7,345 nt of DNA from Oceanococcus sp041625325 (lineage in GTDB: Bacteria > Pseudomonadota > Gammaproteobacteria > Nevskiales > Oceanococcaceae): the NCBI GenBank assembly GCA_041625325.1, contig JBFJTN010000185.1, forward strand, positions 1-7,345, in the 5' to 3' direction. A model generated the notes under the pieces. It saw only the letters and a program-made list of their open reading frames with translations. It made no database searches and was not told where the DNA came from. The position numbers and the translations under genes were made by a program. Shown here in pieces: positions 1 through 6,296 of the stretch (positions are counted from its first letter, which is position 1; every line of letters begins with the position of its first letter).

Positions 1-860
1 CATTCCATGCCCTTGTTCTCCGGCCCCAGCATCACCGCCTCCGAGCCGTCGAAATTGAGCACCGCGGTGGCCGAAGCCTTGATGCCCATCTTCTTTTCCA
101 GCGAGCCGCAGACCACGTTGTTACTCTCGCCCACCGAGCCGTCCGCGATGAACTTCATCTTCGGCACGATGAACAGCGAGATGCCGCGGGTGCCTTCCGG
201 CGCGCCCGGCAGGCGGGCCAGCACGACATGGATGATGTTGTCGGTCATGTCGTGATCGCCGGAGGAGATGAAAATCTTCGTGCCGGTGATCCTGTAGGTG
301 CCGTCGCCATTCGGCTCGGCCCTGGTCTTGACCTGGCCGAGGTCGGTGCCGCAATGCGGTTCGGTCAGGCACATGGTGCCCATCCATTCACCGGAGACCA
401 GCGGGTCCAGGTACTTGGTCTTCTGCTCGTCGGTACCGTGCAGGAAGATGGTGTTCATCGCGCCGATGGACAGGCCCGGGTACATGGACCAGGACCAGTT
501 GGCGGTGGCGATGATCTCGTGCTTGATCAGGCCCAGCGACATCGGCAGGCCCTGCCCGCCATGCTCGGGCGGATGGCTGAGCGAAGGCCAGCCGGAGTCC
601 TTGTAGGTCTGGTAGGCCTCCTTGAAGCCCTTCGGCGTGGTGACCTTGCCGTCTTCCAGGTGGCAGCCTTCCTCGTCACCGCTTTCATTCAGCGGGGCGA
701 TCTCGCTCTCCGCGAAACGGGCGCTTTCCTCCAGGATCGCATCGACCACGTCGGGGGTCGCTTCCTCGCCACCGGGCAGCGTCTTGTAGTGCTCGTCGTA
801 GTCGAAGACTTCGTGCAGCAGGAACTTCATGTCGCGCAATGGCGCTTTGTATTCGGGCAT
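1..860 (-). CDS. Acyl-CoA dehydrogenase, large FadE/DmdC-like type (partial, C-terminal half outside window)
   Basis: This flavoenzyme should oxidise an acyl-CoA thioester to the 2,3-enoyl-CoA, passing electrons from FAD to electron-transfer flavoprotein in the cytoplasm. The 286 visible codons begin MPEYKAPLRDMKFLLHEVF, a start typical of the roughly 600-residue acyl-CoA dehydrogenases with an added N-terminal segment (the family that includes methylmercaptopropionyl-CoA dehydrogenase, DmdC). The acyl-CoA dehydrogenase signature with the FAD-contacting loop is at residues 163-173 (MCLTEPHCGTD), followed by ITGTKIFISSG at 191-201 and the G-P-E-N-K-G-M-E turn at 279-286. The catalytic glutamate lies in the missing half and cannot be checked. 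The ATG at 860 is supported by AGGAGA six bases upstream. The substrate cannot be told from this half: medium- or long-chain acyl-CoA is the default, and methylmercaptopropionyl-CoA is possible. The family is secure; the specificity is not. Confidence 0.95.
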   Translation of the reverse strand, partial: MPEYKAPLRDMKFLLHEVFDYDEHYKTLPGGEEATPDVVDAILEESARFAESEIAPLNESGDEEGCHLEDGKVTTPKGFKEAYQTYKDSGWPSLSHPPEHGGQGLPMSLGLIKHEIIATANWSWSMYPGLSIGAMNTIFLHGTDEQKTKYLDPLVSGEWMGTMCLTEPHCGTDLGQVKTRAEPNGDGTYRITGTKIFISSGDHDMTDNIIHVVLARLPGAPEGTRGISLFIVPKMKFIADGSVGESNNVVCGSLEKKMGIKASATAVLNFDGSEAVMLGPENKGME

Positions 861-866
861 TGGATT

Positions 867-872
867 TCTCCT
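867..872 (-). promoter_or_regulatory. Ribosome binding site of the acyl-CoA dehydrogenase gene
   Basis: On the minus strand this reads AGGAGA, a near-consensus Shine-Dalgarno sequence six bases before the ATG at 860. It fixes the start of the acyl-CoA dehydrogenase. Confidence 0.8.
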
Positions 873-950
873 GGTGACCGCGCCGCCGGAGGTCGGCGAG
901 GCGGCGAGGATGACGATGACATTGACGCGGTTGCGCCGCGTAACGGCATC

Positions 951-959
951 ATCCTAGCA
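951..959 (-). promoter_or_regulatory. Predicted extended -10 promoter of the acyl-CoA dehydrogenase gene
   Basis: The minus strand reads TGC-TAGGAT, an extended -10 (TGn) joined to a hexamer matching TATAAT at four of six positions. There is no good -35 at the 17-bp position, as allowed for extended -10 promoters. It would give a leader of about 80 nt before the ATG at 860. The same decamer, TGCTAGGATG, recurs upstream of the reductase gene at the right edge. This is a prediction by pattern only. Confidence 0.45.
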
Positions 960-972
960 CCACACAATACTC

Positions 973-984
973 GACCGTATGGTC
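973..984. promoter_or_regulatory. Possible operator palindrome over the -35 position of the acyl-CoA dehydrogenase promoter
   Basis: GACC-GTAT-GGTC is an inverted repeat with perfect 4-bp arms and a 4-bp spacer. It covers the place where the -35 element would sit relative to the TAGGAT at 951-956, a common position for repressor sites. Acyl-CoA dehydrogenase genes are often controlled by acyl-CoA-responsive TetR- or GntR-family repressors, but no regulator gene is in view and the arms are short. Confidence 0.3.
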
Positions 985-1017
985 AGTTTCGGGCCGGCTG
1001 CCGTGAAAGGTGTACGA

Positions 1018-1065
1018 CTGTGCTCAAAAGCACAGGAATATCAAGGATTTCCTGCATTTGCAGGA
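1018..1065. repeat. Cluster of overlapping inverted repeats
   Basis: Three inverted repeats sit within 48 bases. CTGTGCT (1018-1024) pairs with AGCACAG (1029-1035) around a CAAA loop. CAGGAA (1033-1038) pairs with TTCCTG (1049-1054). TCCTGCA (1050-1056) pairs with TGCAGGA (1059-1065) around two bases. The middle pair overlaps both of its neighbours, so the folds are mutually exclusive. No T tract follows in either direction. The cluster lies about 60-110 bases upstream of the predicted acyl-CoA dehydrogenase -10. Confidence 0.5.
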
Positions 1066-1204
1066 CAGTTGTATAGCCGCTGCGGGGCTGCCGCGGGAGC
1101 GGCGTCAGTCATGCTGCACTGCGCAAAAACGGCCTATTTCGGCAGCCGGATGGTGCGTCGGCGGGCCCGGGGGTGGGTGTTCAGAGGCCGCCTGCGCGCT
1201 GTCG

Positions 1205-2182
1205 TCACTCCAGCCGGGCGAGCAGTTGCCGCAGCGGGCCGCGAAACAGGACCCGCATCAGCGGGGCGGCGAGTCGCCGGGTCGGCGCCTCGGGCAGCTG
1301 CCGGGCGATCCGGTCGGCCAGCGGGGTGAACCAGCGACGGCCGCTGAGTCCGTCGGCAGCCAGGCCCAGCTGCCAGAGATTGTCCCGCGCATAGTCGGCC
1401 ATCAGCGGCCAGAAATCCGGCCGGGACTCGGCCAGCTCCAGCAGCAGGTCATAGAAGGGCAGCAGCTGCAGCCGGCGGGTGTCGGCCTGCTGGGCATACA
1501 GGCCGCGGGCCTGCAGGAAGAACTCCTCGATGCCGGCGCGCCGTGCGCACATGATCAGGCCCATCAGCAGGTAACGCGCCTGCCGGCCTTCGCTGCTGAA
1601 GCGCCTGGCCGAGGTGAGCAGCTCGCCGGGCAGCAGCAGCCAGCGGCCCTGCTCGAAGATGCGTGCGCTGATTGCCTGATCCTCCAGAAAGGGCAGGCGC
1701 TCATCGAAGCCGCCGAGCCGGTCGAAGAAGTCCCGCCGCAGCATCAGCCCCTGATCGCCATTGATGGTTTCTGGGCGTCCGCAGCGACTCTTGCGGGCCA
1801 GGTGCCGGAACAGCGGGCCGTCCTGGTCGAAGCGCAGGCCGAAATGCCCGGCGCTGGCGGGTGGCGCGGCCTGCAGGCGCCGCAGGGCGCAGGCCAGCAG
1901 TATCGGCGTGGGCAGGCGGGAATCGGCATGCAGGAACAGCAGCCATTCCGCCCGCGCCAGGGCGCGACCGGCATTCATCTGCCGGCCGCGTCCCGGCGGG
2001 GCGCTGATCAGCTGCGCCCCGCCACGGCGCGCAATCTGTGGGGTGTCATCGCTGCTGCCGCCGTCACTGACTATGGCTTGCAGGCGGATCTCTTCCTGGC
2101 GCGCCAGATCGGCCAGCAGCTCGCCCAGCGCCTGCTGCTCGTTCAGGGTCGGGATGATGACGCTCAGATCGACGCGGGGCAT
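1205..2182 (-). CDS. Family 2 glycosyltransferase (TIGR04283-like) with C-terminal extension
   Basis: This 325-residue protein looks like a cytoplasmic, inverting GT-A-fold glycosyltransferase that would use a nucleotide sugar; donor and acceptor are unknown. The N-terminal half has the GT2 elements in order: IPTLNE at 10-15, SDGGSSDDT at 39-47, GRGRQMNAG at 64-72, LFLHADS at 82-88 (the aspartate region that normally holds the metal and nucleotide), GDQG at 142-145 and LGGFDERLPFLEDQ at 156-169. The combination GRxxQMNAG, LFLHAD and GDQG is typical of the TIGR04283 'transferase 2, rSAM/selenodomain-associated' group, which is usually about 220-230 residues. Residues from about 220 on form an extra segment of about 100 residues, rich in Leu, Arg and Ala, that I do not recognise. 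The usual TIGR04282 neighbour is absent. The ATG at 2182 gives the expected N-terminus but has no good Shine-Dalgarno. An intrinsic terminator ends only about 30 bases upstream. Confidence 0.88.
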   Translation of the reverse strand: MPRVDLSVIIPTLNEQQALGELLADLARQEEIRLQAIVSDGGSSDDTPQIARRGGAQLISAPPGRGRQMNAGRALARAEWLLFLHADSRLPTPILLACALRRLQAAPPASAGHFGLRFDQDGPLFRHLARKSRCGRPETINGDQGLMLRRDFFDRLGGFDERLPFLEDQAISARIFEQGRWLLLPGELLTSARRFSSEGRQARYLLMGLIMCARRAGIEEFFLQARGLYAQQADTRRLQLLPFYDLLLELAESRPDFWPLMADYARDNLWQLGLAADGLSGRRWFTPLADRIARQLPEAPTRRLAAPLMRVLFRGPLRQLLARLE

Positions 2183-2210
2183 GCGCGGTCCGGGTGAGGG
2201 AACGGCGGCA

Positions 2211-2253
2211 GGATAAACAAAAAAAATGCCGCGACGGCGGTACCGTCGCGGCA
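2211..2253 (-). terminator. Strong intrinsic terminator, minus strand, downstream of the DUF4112 gene
   Basis: TGCCGCGACGG (2227-2237) pairs perfectly with CCGTCGCGGCA (2243-2253) around a 5-base loop. On the minus strand the 11-bp stem is followed at once by eight T residues (2219-2226 as A on the plus strand) and then GTTTATCC. There is no T tract on the plus-strand side, so it acts on leftward transcription. It should end the DUF4112 transcript about 150 bases after that gene's stop, and it lies just in front of the glycosyltransferase start. Confidence 0.92.
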
Positions 2254-2403
2254 GGCTCTGGCCGGGAGCGCTGGGAGGACTTGTCCGCAGCCAGGCATGG
2301 TCACCCAGGATCCGGGGGGAAGGTTCCTGAAACCGGTTTCAGATTAGGCGGGCGGCGAAGCCCGCGCTATCGGAGGATATCGCCGCGGCGTGTCAGCCCC
2401 GTC
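2254..2403. other. Structured intergenic segment with a perfect 16-bp palindrome
   Basis: I see no gene here. Bases 2327-2342 read CTGAAACCGGTTTCAG, a perfect palindrome. Directly beside it GCGGGC (2348-2353) pairs with GCCCGC (2360-2365) around a six-base loop, and just beyond, GCGCTATC pairs with GATATCGC with one mismatch around GGAG. The segment would be the 3' untranslated region of the DUF4112 transcript, before the terminator at 2211-2253. The palindrome could be a binding site for a dimeric regulator or an RNA hairpin; the sequence alone does not decide. Confidence 0.5.
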
Positions 2404-2868
2404 CTACGTGCCCAGCTGCCAGGCCAGCAGCCCGGCCACCACCAGCAGCACGGCCAGCGGCCAGAGGCGCCGGCCCGGGGCGGACGCCGCCGCCGGCGGC
2501 TCTGGCGGCTCGGCCCAGTCGCGCAGCAGCGCCAGATTGCGCTGATTGGCCCGCCAGGCGATATCGAAAAGGTCGCCCACCAGCGGCACGCTGCCGAGCA
2601 CCGTTTCCAGCACCAGATTGCCGATCATCTGGCCCTGCAGGCGGCCCGGCGCGCCGAGACTGCGGGCCTGCCACAGCAGCCACAGGCCCAGCATCAGACC
2701 GGCCACATCACCGACCCCGGGGATCAGGCCGATCAGGGCGTCGGCGCCGATCCGGATCCGGGTGCCGGGGATGCGCACGGCGCTGTCCAGCAGGCGGGCC
2801 AGACGCTCCAGGCGCGGTTGCAGTTCCTCCCATGAGGGGGGGGCTTTGGCGGGTGTCGTAGGGGCCAT
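2404..2868 (-). CDS. DUF4112 family small membrane protein
   Basis: A 154-residue protein of unknown function. It has the two repeated hallmarks of DUF4112: RIPGTRIRIGADALIGLIPG from residue 32 with a following GVGD, and LGSVPLVGDLFD at 91-102 followed by a conserved WRANQRN (105-111). Residues 41-68 and 83-105 are hydrophobic and could be buried or membrane-associated. A short Pro/Ala-rich linker (about 121-131) leads to a clear C-terminal membrane span at about 135-152. A single-pass inner-membrane placement is inferred, not shown. The ATG at 2868 has only weak ribosome-binding sequence before it. Codons 9-11 contain a run of eight C on the coding strand. The gene is divergent from plsB with 40 bp between the starts, so each promoter must overlap the other gene's 5' region. 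The family assignment is firm; no role can be given. Confidence 0.9.
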   Translation of the reverse strand: MAPTTPAKAPPSWEELQPRLERLARLLDSAVRIPGTRIRIGADALIGLIPGVGDVAGLMLGLWLLWQARSLGAPGRLQGQMIGNLVLETVLGSVPLVGDLFDIAWRANQRNLALLRDWAEPPEPPAAASAPGRRLWPLAVLLVVAGLLAWQLGT

Positions 2869-2908
2869 TCCAGTAGACTACGGCAATTTCCGGGGGTTGA
2901 AGAGCACG

Positions 2909-5410
2909 ATGTTAGGGAGAATCATCTGGCTGCTGACCTGGTGGCTGCGCAAGCCGCTGGTGGCGAACGTGCGCGCCCAGATCTCGCCCACCCGTCTGCA
3001 CGAATCCCTGGGCCTGAATCCGGAGATTCCGGTCTGTTACGTGCTGTCCAGCCGCAGCTACGTGGATCGCTGGGTGCTGGAGCATGTGGTTCAGCAGCAG
3101 GATCTGATCCCGGTGCGCCGCAGCCGCAACACCCTGCCCGAGCCGGGCAAGGCCGTCTGCCTGTATCTGCCGGCCGTGCTGGACCACAAGGGCGCGCTGT
3201 CGCAGCTCTACCAGCAGGCCCTGGCGACCCCGGACTTCGACCTGCAACTGGTGCCGGTCTCCATCTTCTGGGGCCGCGACCCGGGCAAGGAAACCTCCCT
3301 GCTGCGCATCCTGTTCTCTGACGCGGAGAACCCCGGCTTCCTGCGCAAGTTCCTGATCATCCTGGCGAACAGCCGCAACATCGTGATGAATTTCGGCAAG
3401 CCGGTGCAGTTCCGCCAGTTTGTCGGCGAGGGCGAGCAGAGCACCGACTACGCCCGCATCACCCAGAAGCTGGTGCGCGTGTTCCGCTTCCACTTCCGGC
3501 GTCAGCGTACCGCCACCCTGGGTCCGACCCTGTATACCCGCAGCCAGGTCACCCAGGCCGTGCTGGCCAATCCCGGGGTGCGCGAGATCATCGGCGAGGA
3601 GGCCGCCTGCAGCGGCGAGTCGGTGCAGGCCCTGCGCGACAAGGCGCGGCGCTACGTGGATGAAATCGCCGCGGTGTATTCCACCACCACCCTGCGCTTT
3701 CTGTACGTGCTGCTCACCTGGGTCTGGAACCGGGTCTACAACGGGGTCGAGGTGCACCGCATCGATCGCGCCCGCGAGGCCGCGGCCCAGGGCGGGGTGC
3801 TCTACCTGCCCTCGCATCGCAGTCACATGGACTATCTGCTGCTGTCCTATGTGCTTTACGAGGAAGGCCTGGCGCCGCCGCACATCGCCGCCGGGATCAA
3901 TCTCAACATGCCGGTGGTGGGGCCGATCCTGCGCCGCGCCGGCGCCTTCTTCCTGCGCCGCAGTTTCGCCGGCAAGAAGCTCTACACCGCGGTATTCCGG
4001 GCCTATCTGGATTTCCTGATCCAGCGCGCCTTCCCGATCAGCTTCTACCCCGAAGGCGGGCGCAGCCGTACCGGCCGCCTGCTCAAGCCCAAGACCGGCA
4101 TGATGGCCATGGTCACGGCCAGCTACCTGCGAGGCACGGACAAGCCGGTCACCATCATCCCGGTCTACATCGGTTACGACCAGGTGGCCGAGGTCAACTC
4201 CTATTTCAAGGAGTTGCGCGGCGCCAAGCAGAAGAAGAGCGAATCCCTGTGGGACCTGTTCAAGCTGCGCAAGGTGCTCAGCCGCAACTACGGCAAGGCC
4301 TATCTGTCCTTCGGTGAGCCCATCGATCTGGGCGGCTATATCCGCGAACACGCGCCCGCCTGGCTGGACCAGATTCCGATGAAGCCGGAGCAGCAGCCGG
4401 ACGGGTTTGCCCCCTTCGTCGGCCACCTCAGCCAGCGGGTGATGACCCGCATCAATGGTGCGGTGGTGCTGAATTCCGCCGGCTTGGCCGCGATGACCCT
4501 GCTGGCCACCCCGCAACGGGCCATCGCCGCGGATGAACTGGTCGAACAGATCGCCGCCTGGCTGGCGCTGCAGCGCGCCGCGCCCTATGGCCCCAACATC
4601 GTGCTGCCGCAGCAGGACGCCGCCGCCCTGGTGCAGGAGGCCGAGCCGGTCACCCCGCTGACCCGGGTCGCCCATCCCTGGGGCGATCTGCTGCTGGCTT
4701 CCGGTCGCGACGGCGTGCTGATGACCTACACCCGCAACAGCGTGCAGCATGCCTTCGCCCTGCCCTCGCTGCTGGCCTGCTTTTTCCGTTTCCGGCCCGG
4801 TATCGCGCGCCAGGATCTGGTCACCGCGGCGCTGGATTTCTATCCCTTTTTGCGTACCGAGCTGCATCTGCGCTGGCCGCTGGATGATGTCGAGGCCCAG
4901 ATCGAGGCCCAGCTGGACGCCATGCTGGAACTCGGGCTGCTCCTGCAGGACGAGCGTTACGGCCTGACCGCACCGCCGGTGAGCACCCGCGAATTCGCCA
5001 CCCTGGCCCGCCTGGGCAACATCCTGCGCGAGACCCTGGAGCGCTACGCCCTGAATGCTCTGCTGCTGCGGGCCTACGGCCACGGGGCGGTGATCGAGCG
5101 GCAGGCTTTCGAGCAGGAGTCGCAGCTGATGGCCGAGCGCCTGGCCATCCTGAGCGGCCGCGATGCCCCCGAGTTCTTCGACAAGGCCCTGTTCCAGGGC
5201 TTCGTCGCCACCCTCAAGGACAAGCAGTGGCTGCTGCCGGCAGCGCCCGATCCGGAAAGCCAGGGGGGCGAACGCCTGCGGGTGGACGAGCGGGTCAGCC
5301 GCCTGGGTGATCACGCCCTGGGCATGCTGGGCACCGACATCGCCCAGGCCATCCTGCAGCTGGTGCACCGGCCGCGGGTGCCCAGCGAGGCGGGTCGCAA
5401 CGCCGCCTGA
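2909..5410 (+). CDS. plsB: Glycerol-3-phosphate 1-O-acyltransferase PlsB
   Basis: This inner-membrane enzyme transfers an acyl chain from acyl-ACP or acyl-CoA to position 1 of sn-glycerol-3-phosphate, giving lysophosphatidic acid, the first step of phospholipid synthesis. At 833 residues it is close to the 807 of E. coli PlsB. All four acyltransferase motifs are present, each three residues earlier than in E. coli by my recollection of that sequence: HRSHMD at 303-308 (catalytic His303 and Asp308), GAFFLRR at 345-351, EGGRSRTGR at 382-390 (glycerol-phosphate binding) and IIPVYIGY around Pro418. The C-terminal half also tracks the family, with VLMTYTRN, the LPSLLA stretch and APEFFDKALF. The ATG at 2909 is chosen because its product starts MLGRIIWLLTWWLRKPLV and GAAGAG lies four bases upstream. 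An in-frame TTG at 2897 would add only four residues. The open frame continues to 2546, but that part is antisense to the DUF4112 gene and resembles nothing. No terminator follows; the FKBP gene starts 79 bp downstream with its own predicted promoter. Confidence 0.97.
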   Translation: MLGRIIWLLTWWLRKPLVANVRAQISPTRLHESLGLNPEIPVCYVLSSRSYVDRWVLEHVVQQQDLIPVRRSRNTLPEPGKAVCLYLPAVLDHKGALSQLYQQALATPDFDLQLVPVSIFWGRDPGKETSLLRILFSDAENPGFLRKFLIILANSRNIVMNFGKPVQFRQFVGEGEQSTDYARITQKLVRVFRFHFRRQRTATLGPTLYTRSQVTQAVLANPGVREIIGEEAACSGESVQALRDKARRYVDEIAAVYSTTTLRFLYVLLTWVWNRVYNGVEVHRIDRAREAAAQGGVLYLPSHRSHMDYLLLSYVLYEEGLAPPHIAAGINLNMPVVGPILRRAGAFFLRRSFAGKKLYTAVFRAYLDFLIQRAFPISFYPEGGRSRTGRLLKPKTGMMAMVTASYLRGTDKPVTIIPVYIGYDQVAEVNSYFKELRGAKQKKSESLWDLFKLRKVLSRNYGKAYLSFGEPIDLGGYIREHAPAWLDQIPMKPEQQPDGFAPFVGHLSQRVMTRINGAVVLNSAGLAAMTLLATPQRAIAADELVEQIAAWLALQRAAPYGPNIVLPQQDAAALVQEAEPVTPLTRVAHPWGDLLLASGRDGVLMTYTRNSVQHAFALPSLLACFFRFRPGIARQDLVTAALDFYPFLRTELHLRWPLDDVEAQIEAQLDAMLELGLLLQDERYGLTAPPVSTREFATLARLGNILRETLERYALNALLLRAYGHGAVIERQAFEQESQLMAERLAILSGRDAPEFFDKALFQGFVATLKDKQWLLPAAPDPESQGGERLRVDERVSRLGDHALGMLGTDIAQAILQLVHRPRVPSEAGRNAA

Positions 5411-5427
5411 ACAGCATCGGCGCTCAC

Positions 5428-5456
5428 TTGCGTTCGACTCGGGGGCCGGATATGGT
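5428..5456 (+). promoter_or_regulatory. Predicted sigma-70 promoter of the FKBP-type isomerase gene
   Basis: TTGCGT (5428-5433) and TATGGT (5451-5456) are separated by exactly 17 bp. They match the TTGACA and TATAAT consensus at three and four positions. The expected transcript start is about 25 bases before the ATG at 5490. It would let this gene be expressed independently of plsB, although read-through from plsB is also possible. Predicted from pattern only. Confidence 0.5.
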
Positions 5457-5489
5457 GCCCGCCTTTCGGATCCCCAAAAGAGTGACAGC

Positions 5490-6218
5490 ATGAATGCAAA
5501 GCCCCTGCTTGCCGTAGCCGCCCTGGCGCTCGGCGCCTGCACCCAGCCCGGCAGCCAGGCCGGCGCCGAAGAGGCCGCGGTGAGCCTGGCCACGGACGCC
5601 GAGAAGTTCAGCTATTCGGTGGGCTTCGAGATCGGTGGCCGCCTGCAGCAGATGGGCGACGTCGAGGTGGACCTCAAGGCGCTGGGCGCCGGCATGGCCG
5701 ACGCCTACAAGGGTGACGAGGCGCGCCTGAGCAGCGAGGAAATGGCCGCCGTGAAGCAGGCCGTGTACAAGGCCGCCGCCGAGCAGCGCAACGCGGAGCG
5801 GGCCGAGCAGGCCAACGCCAATCTGGAAGAAGGCAAGGCCTTCCTGGCCGAGAACGCCAAGAAGGACGGGGTGAAGACCACCGAATCCGGCCTGCAGTAC
5901 GAAATCCTCAAGGCCGGTGAAGGGGCCGCTCCCAAGGCCACCGACACCGTGGTGGTGCACTACACCGGCACCCTGCTGGACGGCACCGAGTTCGACAGCT
6001 CGCGCAAGCGCGGCCAGCCGGCCACCTTCAAGCTCAATGGCGTGATCAAGGGCTGGACGGAAGGCCTGCAGCTGCTCAAGCCGGGCGGTCAGGCCAAGCT
6101 CTACATCCCGCCGGATCTGGCCTACGGCGAACGTGGCGCCGGCGCCCTGATCGGCCCGAACCACACCCTGATCTTCGACGTGGAACTGCTGGAAGTGCAG
6201 GGCGCCGCGGCCGAATAA
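5490..6218 (+). CDS. FKBP-type peptidyl-prolyl cis-trans isomerase, Mip/FkpA-like lipoprotein
   Basis: A 242-residue envelope folding factor that should catalyse cis-trans isomerisation at prolyl bonds. The N-terminus MNAKPLLAVAALALGAC is a lipoprotein signal peptide with lipobox LGAC, so the mature protein starts at Cys17. Thr18 at the +2 position gives no Asp retention signal, so outer-membrane anchoring facing the periplasm is likely. Residues about 35-125 form the FKBP N-terminal region (FSYSVGFEIG, then a long Ala/Glu-rich helix), which in Mip and FkpA makes the dimer. The catalytic FKBP domain is about 133-236 and keeps the pocket residues: Tyr158, Phe168 and Asp169 in GTEFDSS, Val185-Ile186, Trp189, Tyr212 and Phe229. 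The ATG at 5490 has a weak AAGAG ahead of it, and the signal peptide supports it. Mip or FkpA orthology cannot be told apart here. Confidence 0.96.
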   Translation: MNAKPLLAVAALALGACTQPGSQAGAEEAAVSLATDAEKFSYSVGFEIGGRLQQMGDVEVDLKALGAGMADAYKGDEARLSSEEMAAVKQAVYKAAAEQRNAERAEQANANLEEGKAFLAENAKKDGVKTTESGLQYEILKAGEGAAPKATDTVVVHYTGTLLDGTEFDSSRKRGQPATFKLNGVIKGWTEGLQLLKPGGQAKLYIPPDLAYGERGAGALIGPNHTLIFDVELLEVQGAAAE

Positions 6219-6234
6219 GGCAGAGCGATTCAAC

Positions 6235-6265
6235 AAAAAGGCCGGGCATTGCCCGGCCTTTTTTT
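6235..6265. terminator. Bidirectional intrinsic terminator between convergent genes
   Basis: GGCCGGGC (6240-6247) pairs perfectly with GCCCGGCC (6251-6258) around ATT. Seven T follow on the plus strand (6259-6265) and five A precede (6235-6239), so the hairpin also has a T tract on the minus strand. It serves the isomerase gene ending at 6218 and the reductase gene ending at 6297. Confidence 0.95.
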
Positions 6266-6296
6266 GTGCTGCGGTCGGCCTGCGGCCGTGCTCGGA

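Larger units (their letters stand above)
861..1204. other. Gene-free regulatory stretch between glycosyltransferase and acyl-CoA dehydrogenase
   Basis: I see no credible gene here: the open frames crossing it run antisense to the glycosyltransferase and resemble no family. It holds the ribosome binding site, a likely extended -10 promoter (951-959) and a 12-bp palindrome (973-984) for the acyl-CoA dehydrogenase. A hairpin in its leader pairs ACGCGG at 925-930 with CCGCGT at 936-941. A cluster of inverted repeats lies at 1018-1065, and a longer GC-rich interrupted stem at 1076-1103 pairs GCCGCT with AGCGGC at its ends. None of these is followed by a T tract in either direction, so no intrinsic terminator for the glycosyltransferase is evident. 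Confidence 0.6.

Noticed and set aside
1018..1035. LexA (SOS) box candidate CTGT...ACAG
   Set aside because: The half-sites are 10 bases apart rather than the 8 of the gammaproteobacterial LexA site, and neither flanking gene is a typical SOS gene.
228..1076. A 282-codon plus-strand open frame over the acyl-CoA dehydrogenase
   Set aside because: The minus strand in the same place encodes a clear acyl-CoA dehydrogenase with the family signature and a good ribosome binding site.
1010..2197. A 395-codon plus-strand open frame
   Set aside because: It is the shadow of the glycosyltransferase on the other strand; the composition is Gln/Ala/Gly-rich and no motif is seen.
2546..2908. N-terminal extension of plsB by about 121 codons
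   Set aside because: The added sequence is antisense to the DUF4112 gene, is Arg/Ser/Pro-rich, and has no counterpart in PlsB. The ATG at 2909 gives a family-like N-terminus with a ribosome binding sequence.
5163..5489. N-terminal extension of the FKBP-type gene into the end of plsB
   Set aside because: The extra residues are a shadow of plsB in another frame, and the lipoprotein signal peptide begins exactly at the ATG at 5490.
2912..5593. An uninterrupted 893-codon open frame on the minus strand across plsB
   Set aside because: It is antisense to an unambiguous PlsB. Its translation is low-complexity Gly/Gln/His/Leu-rich with no recognisable family, as expected from an opposite-strand frame in GC-rich DNA.
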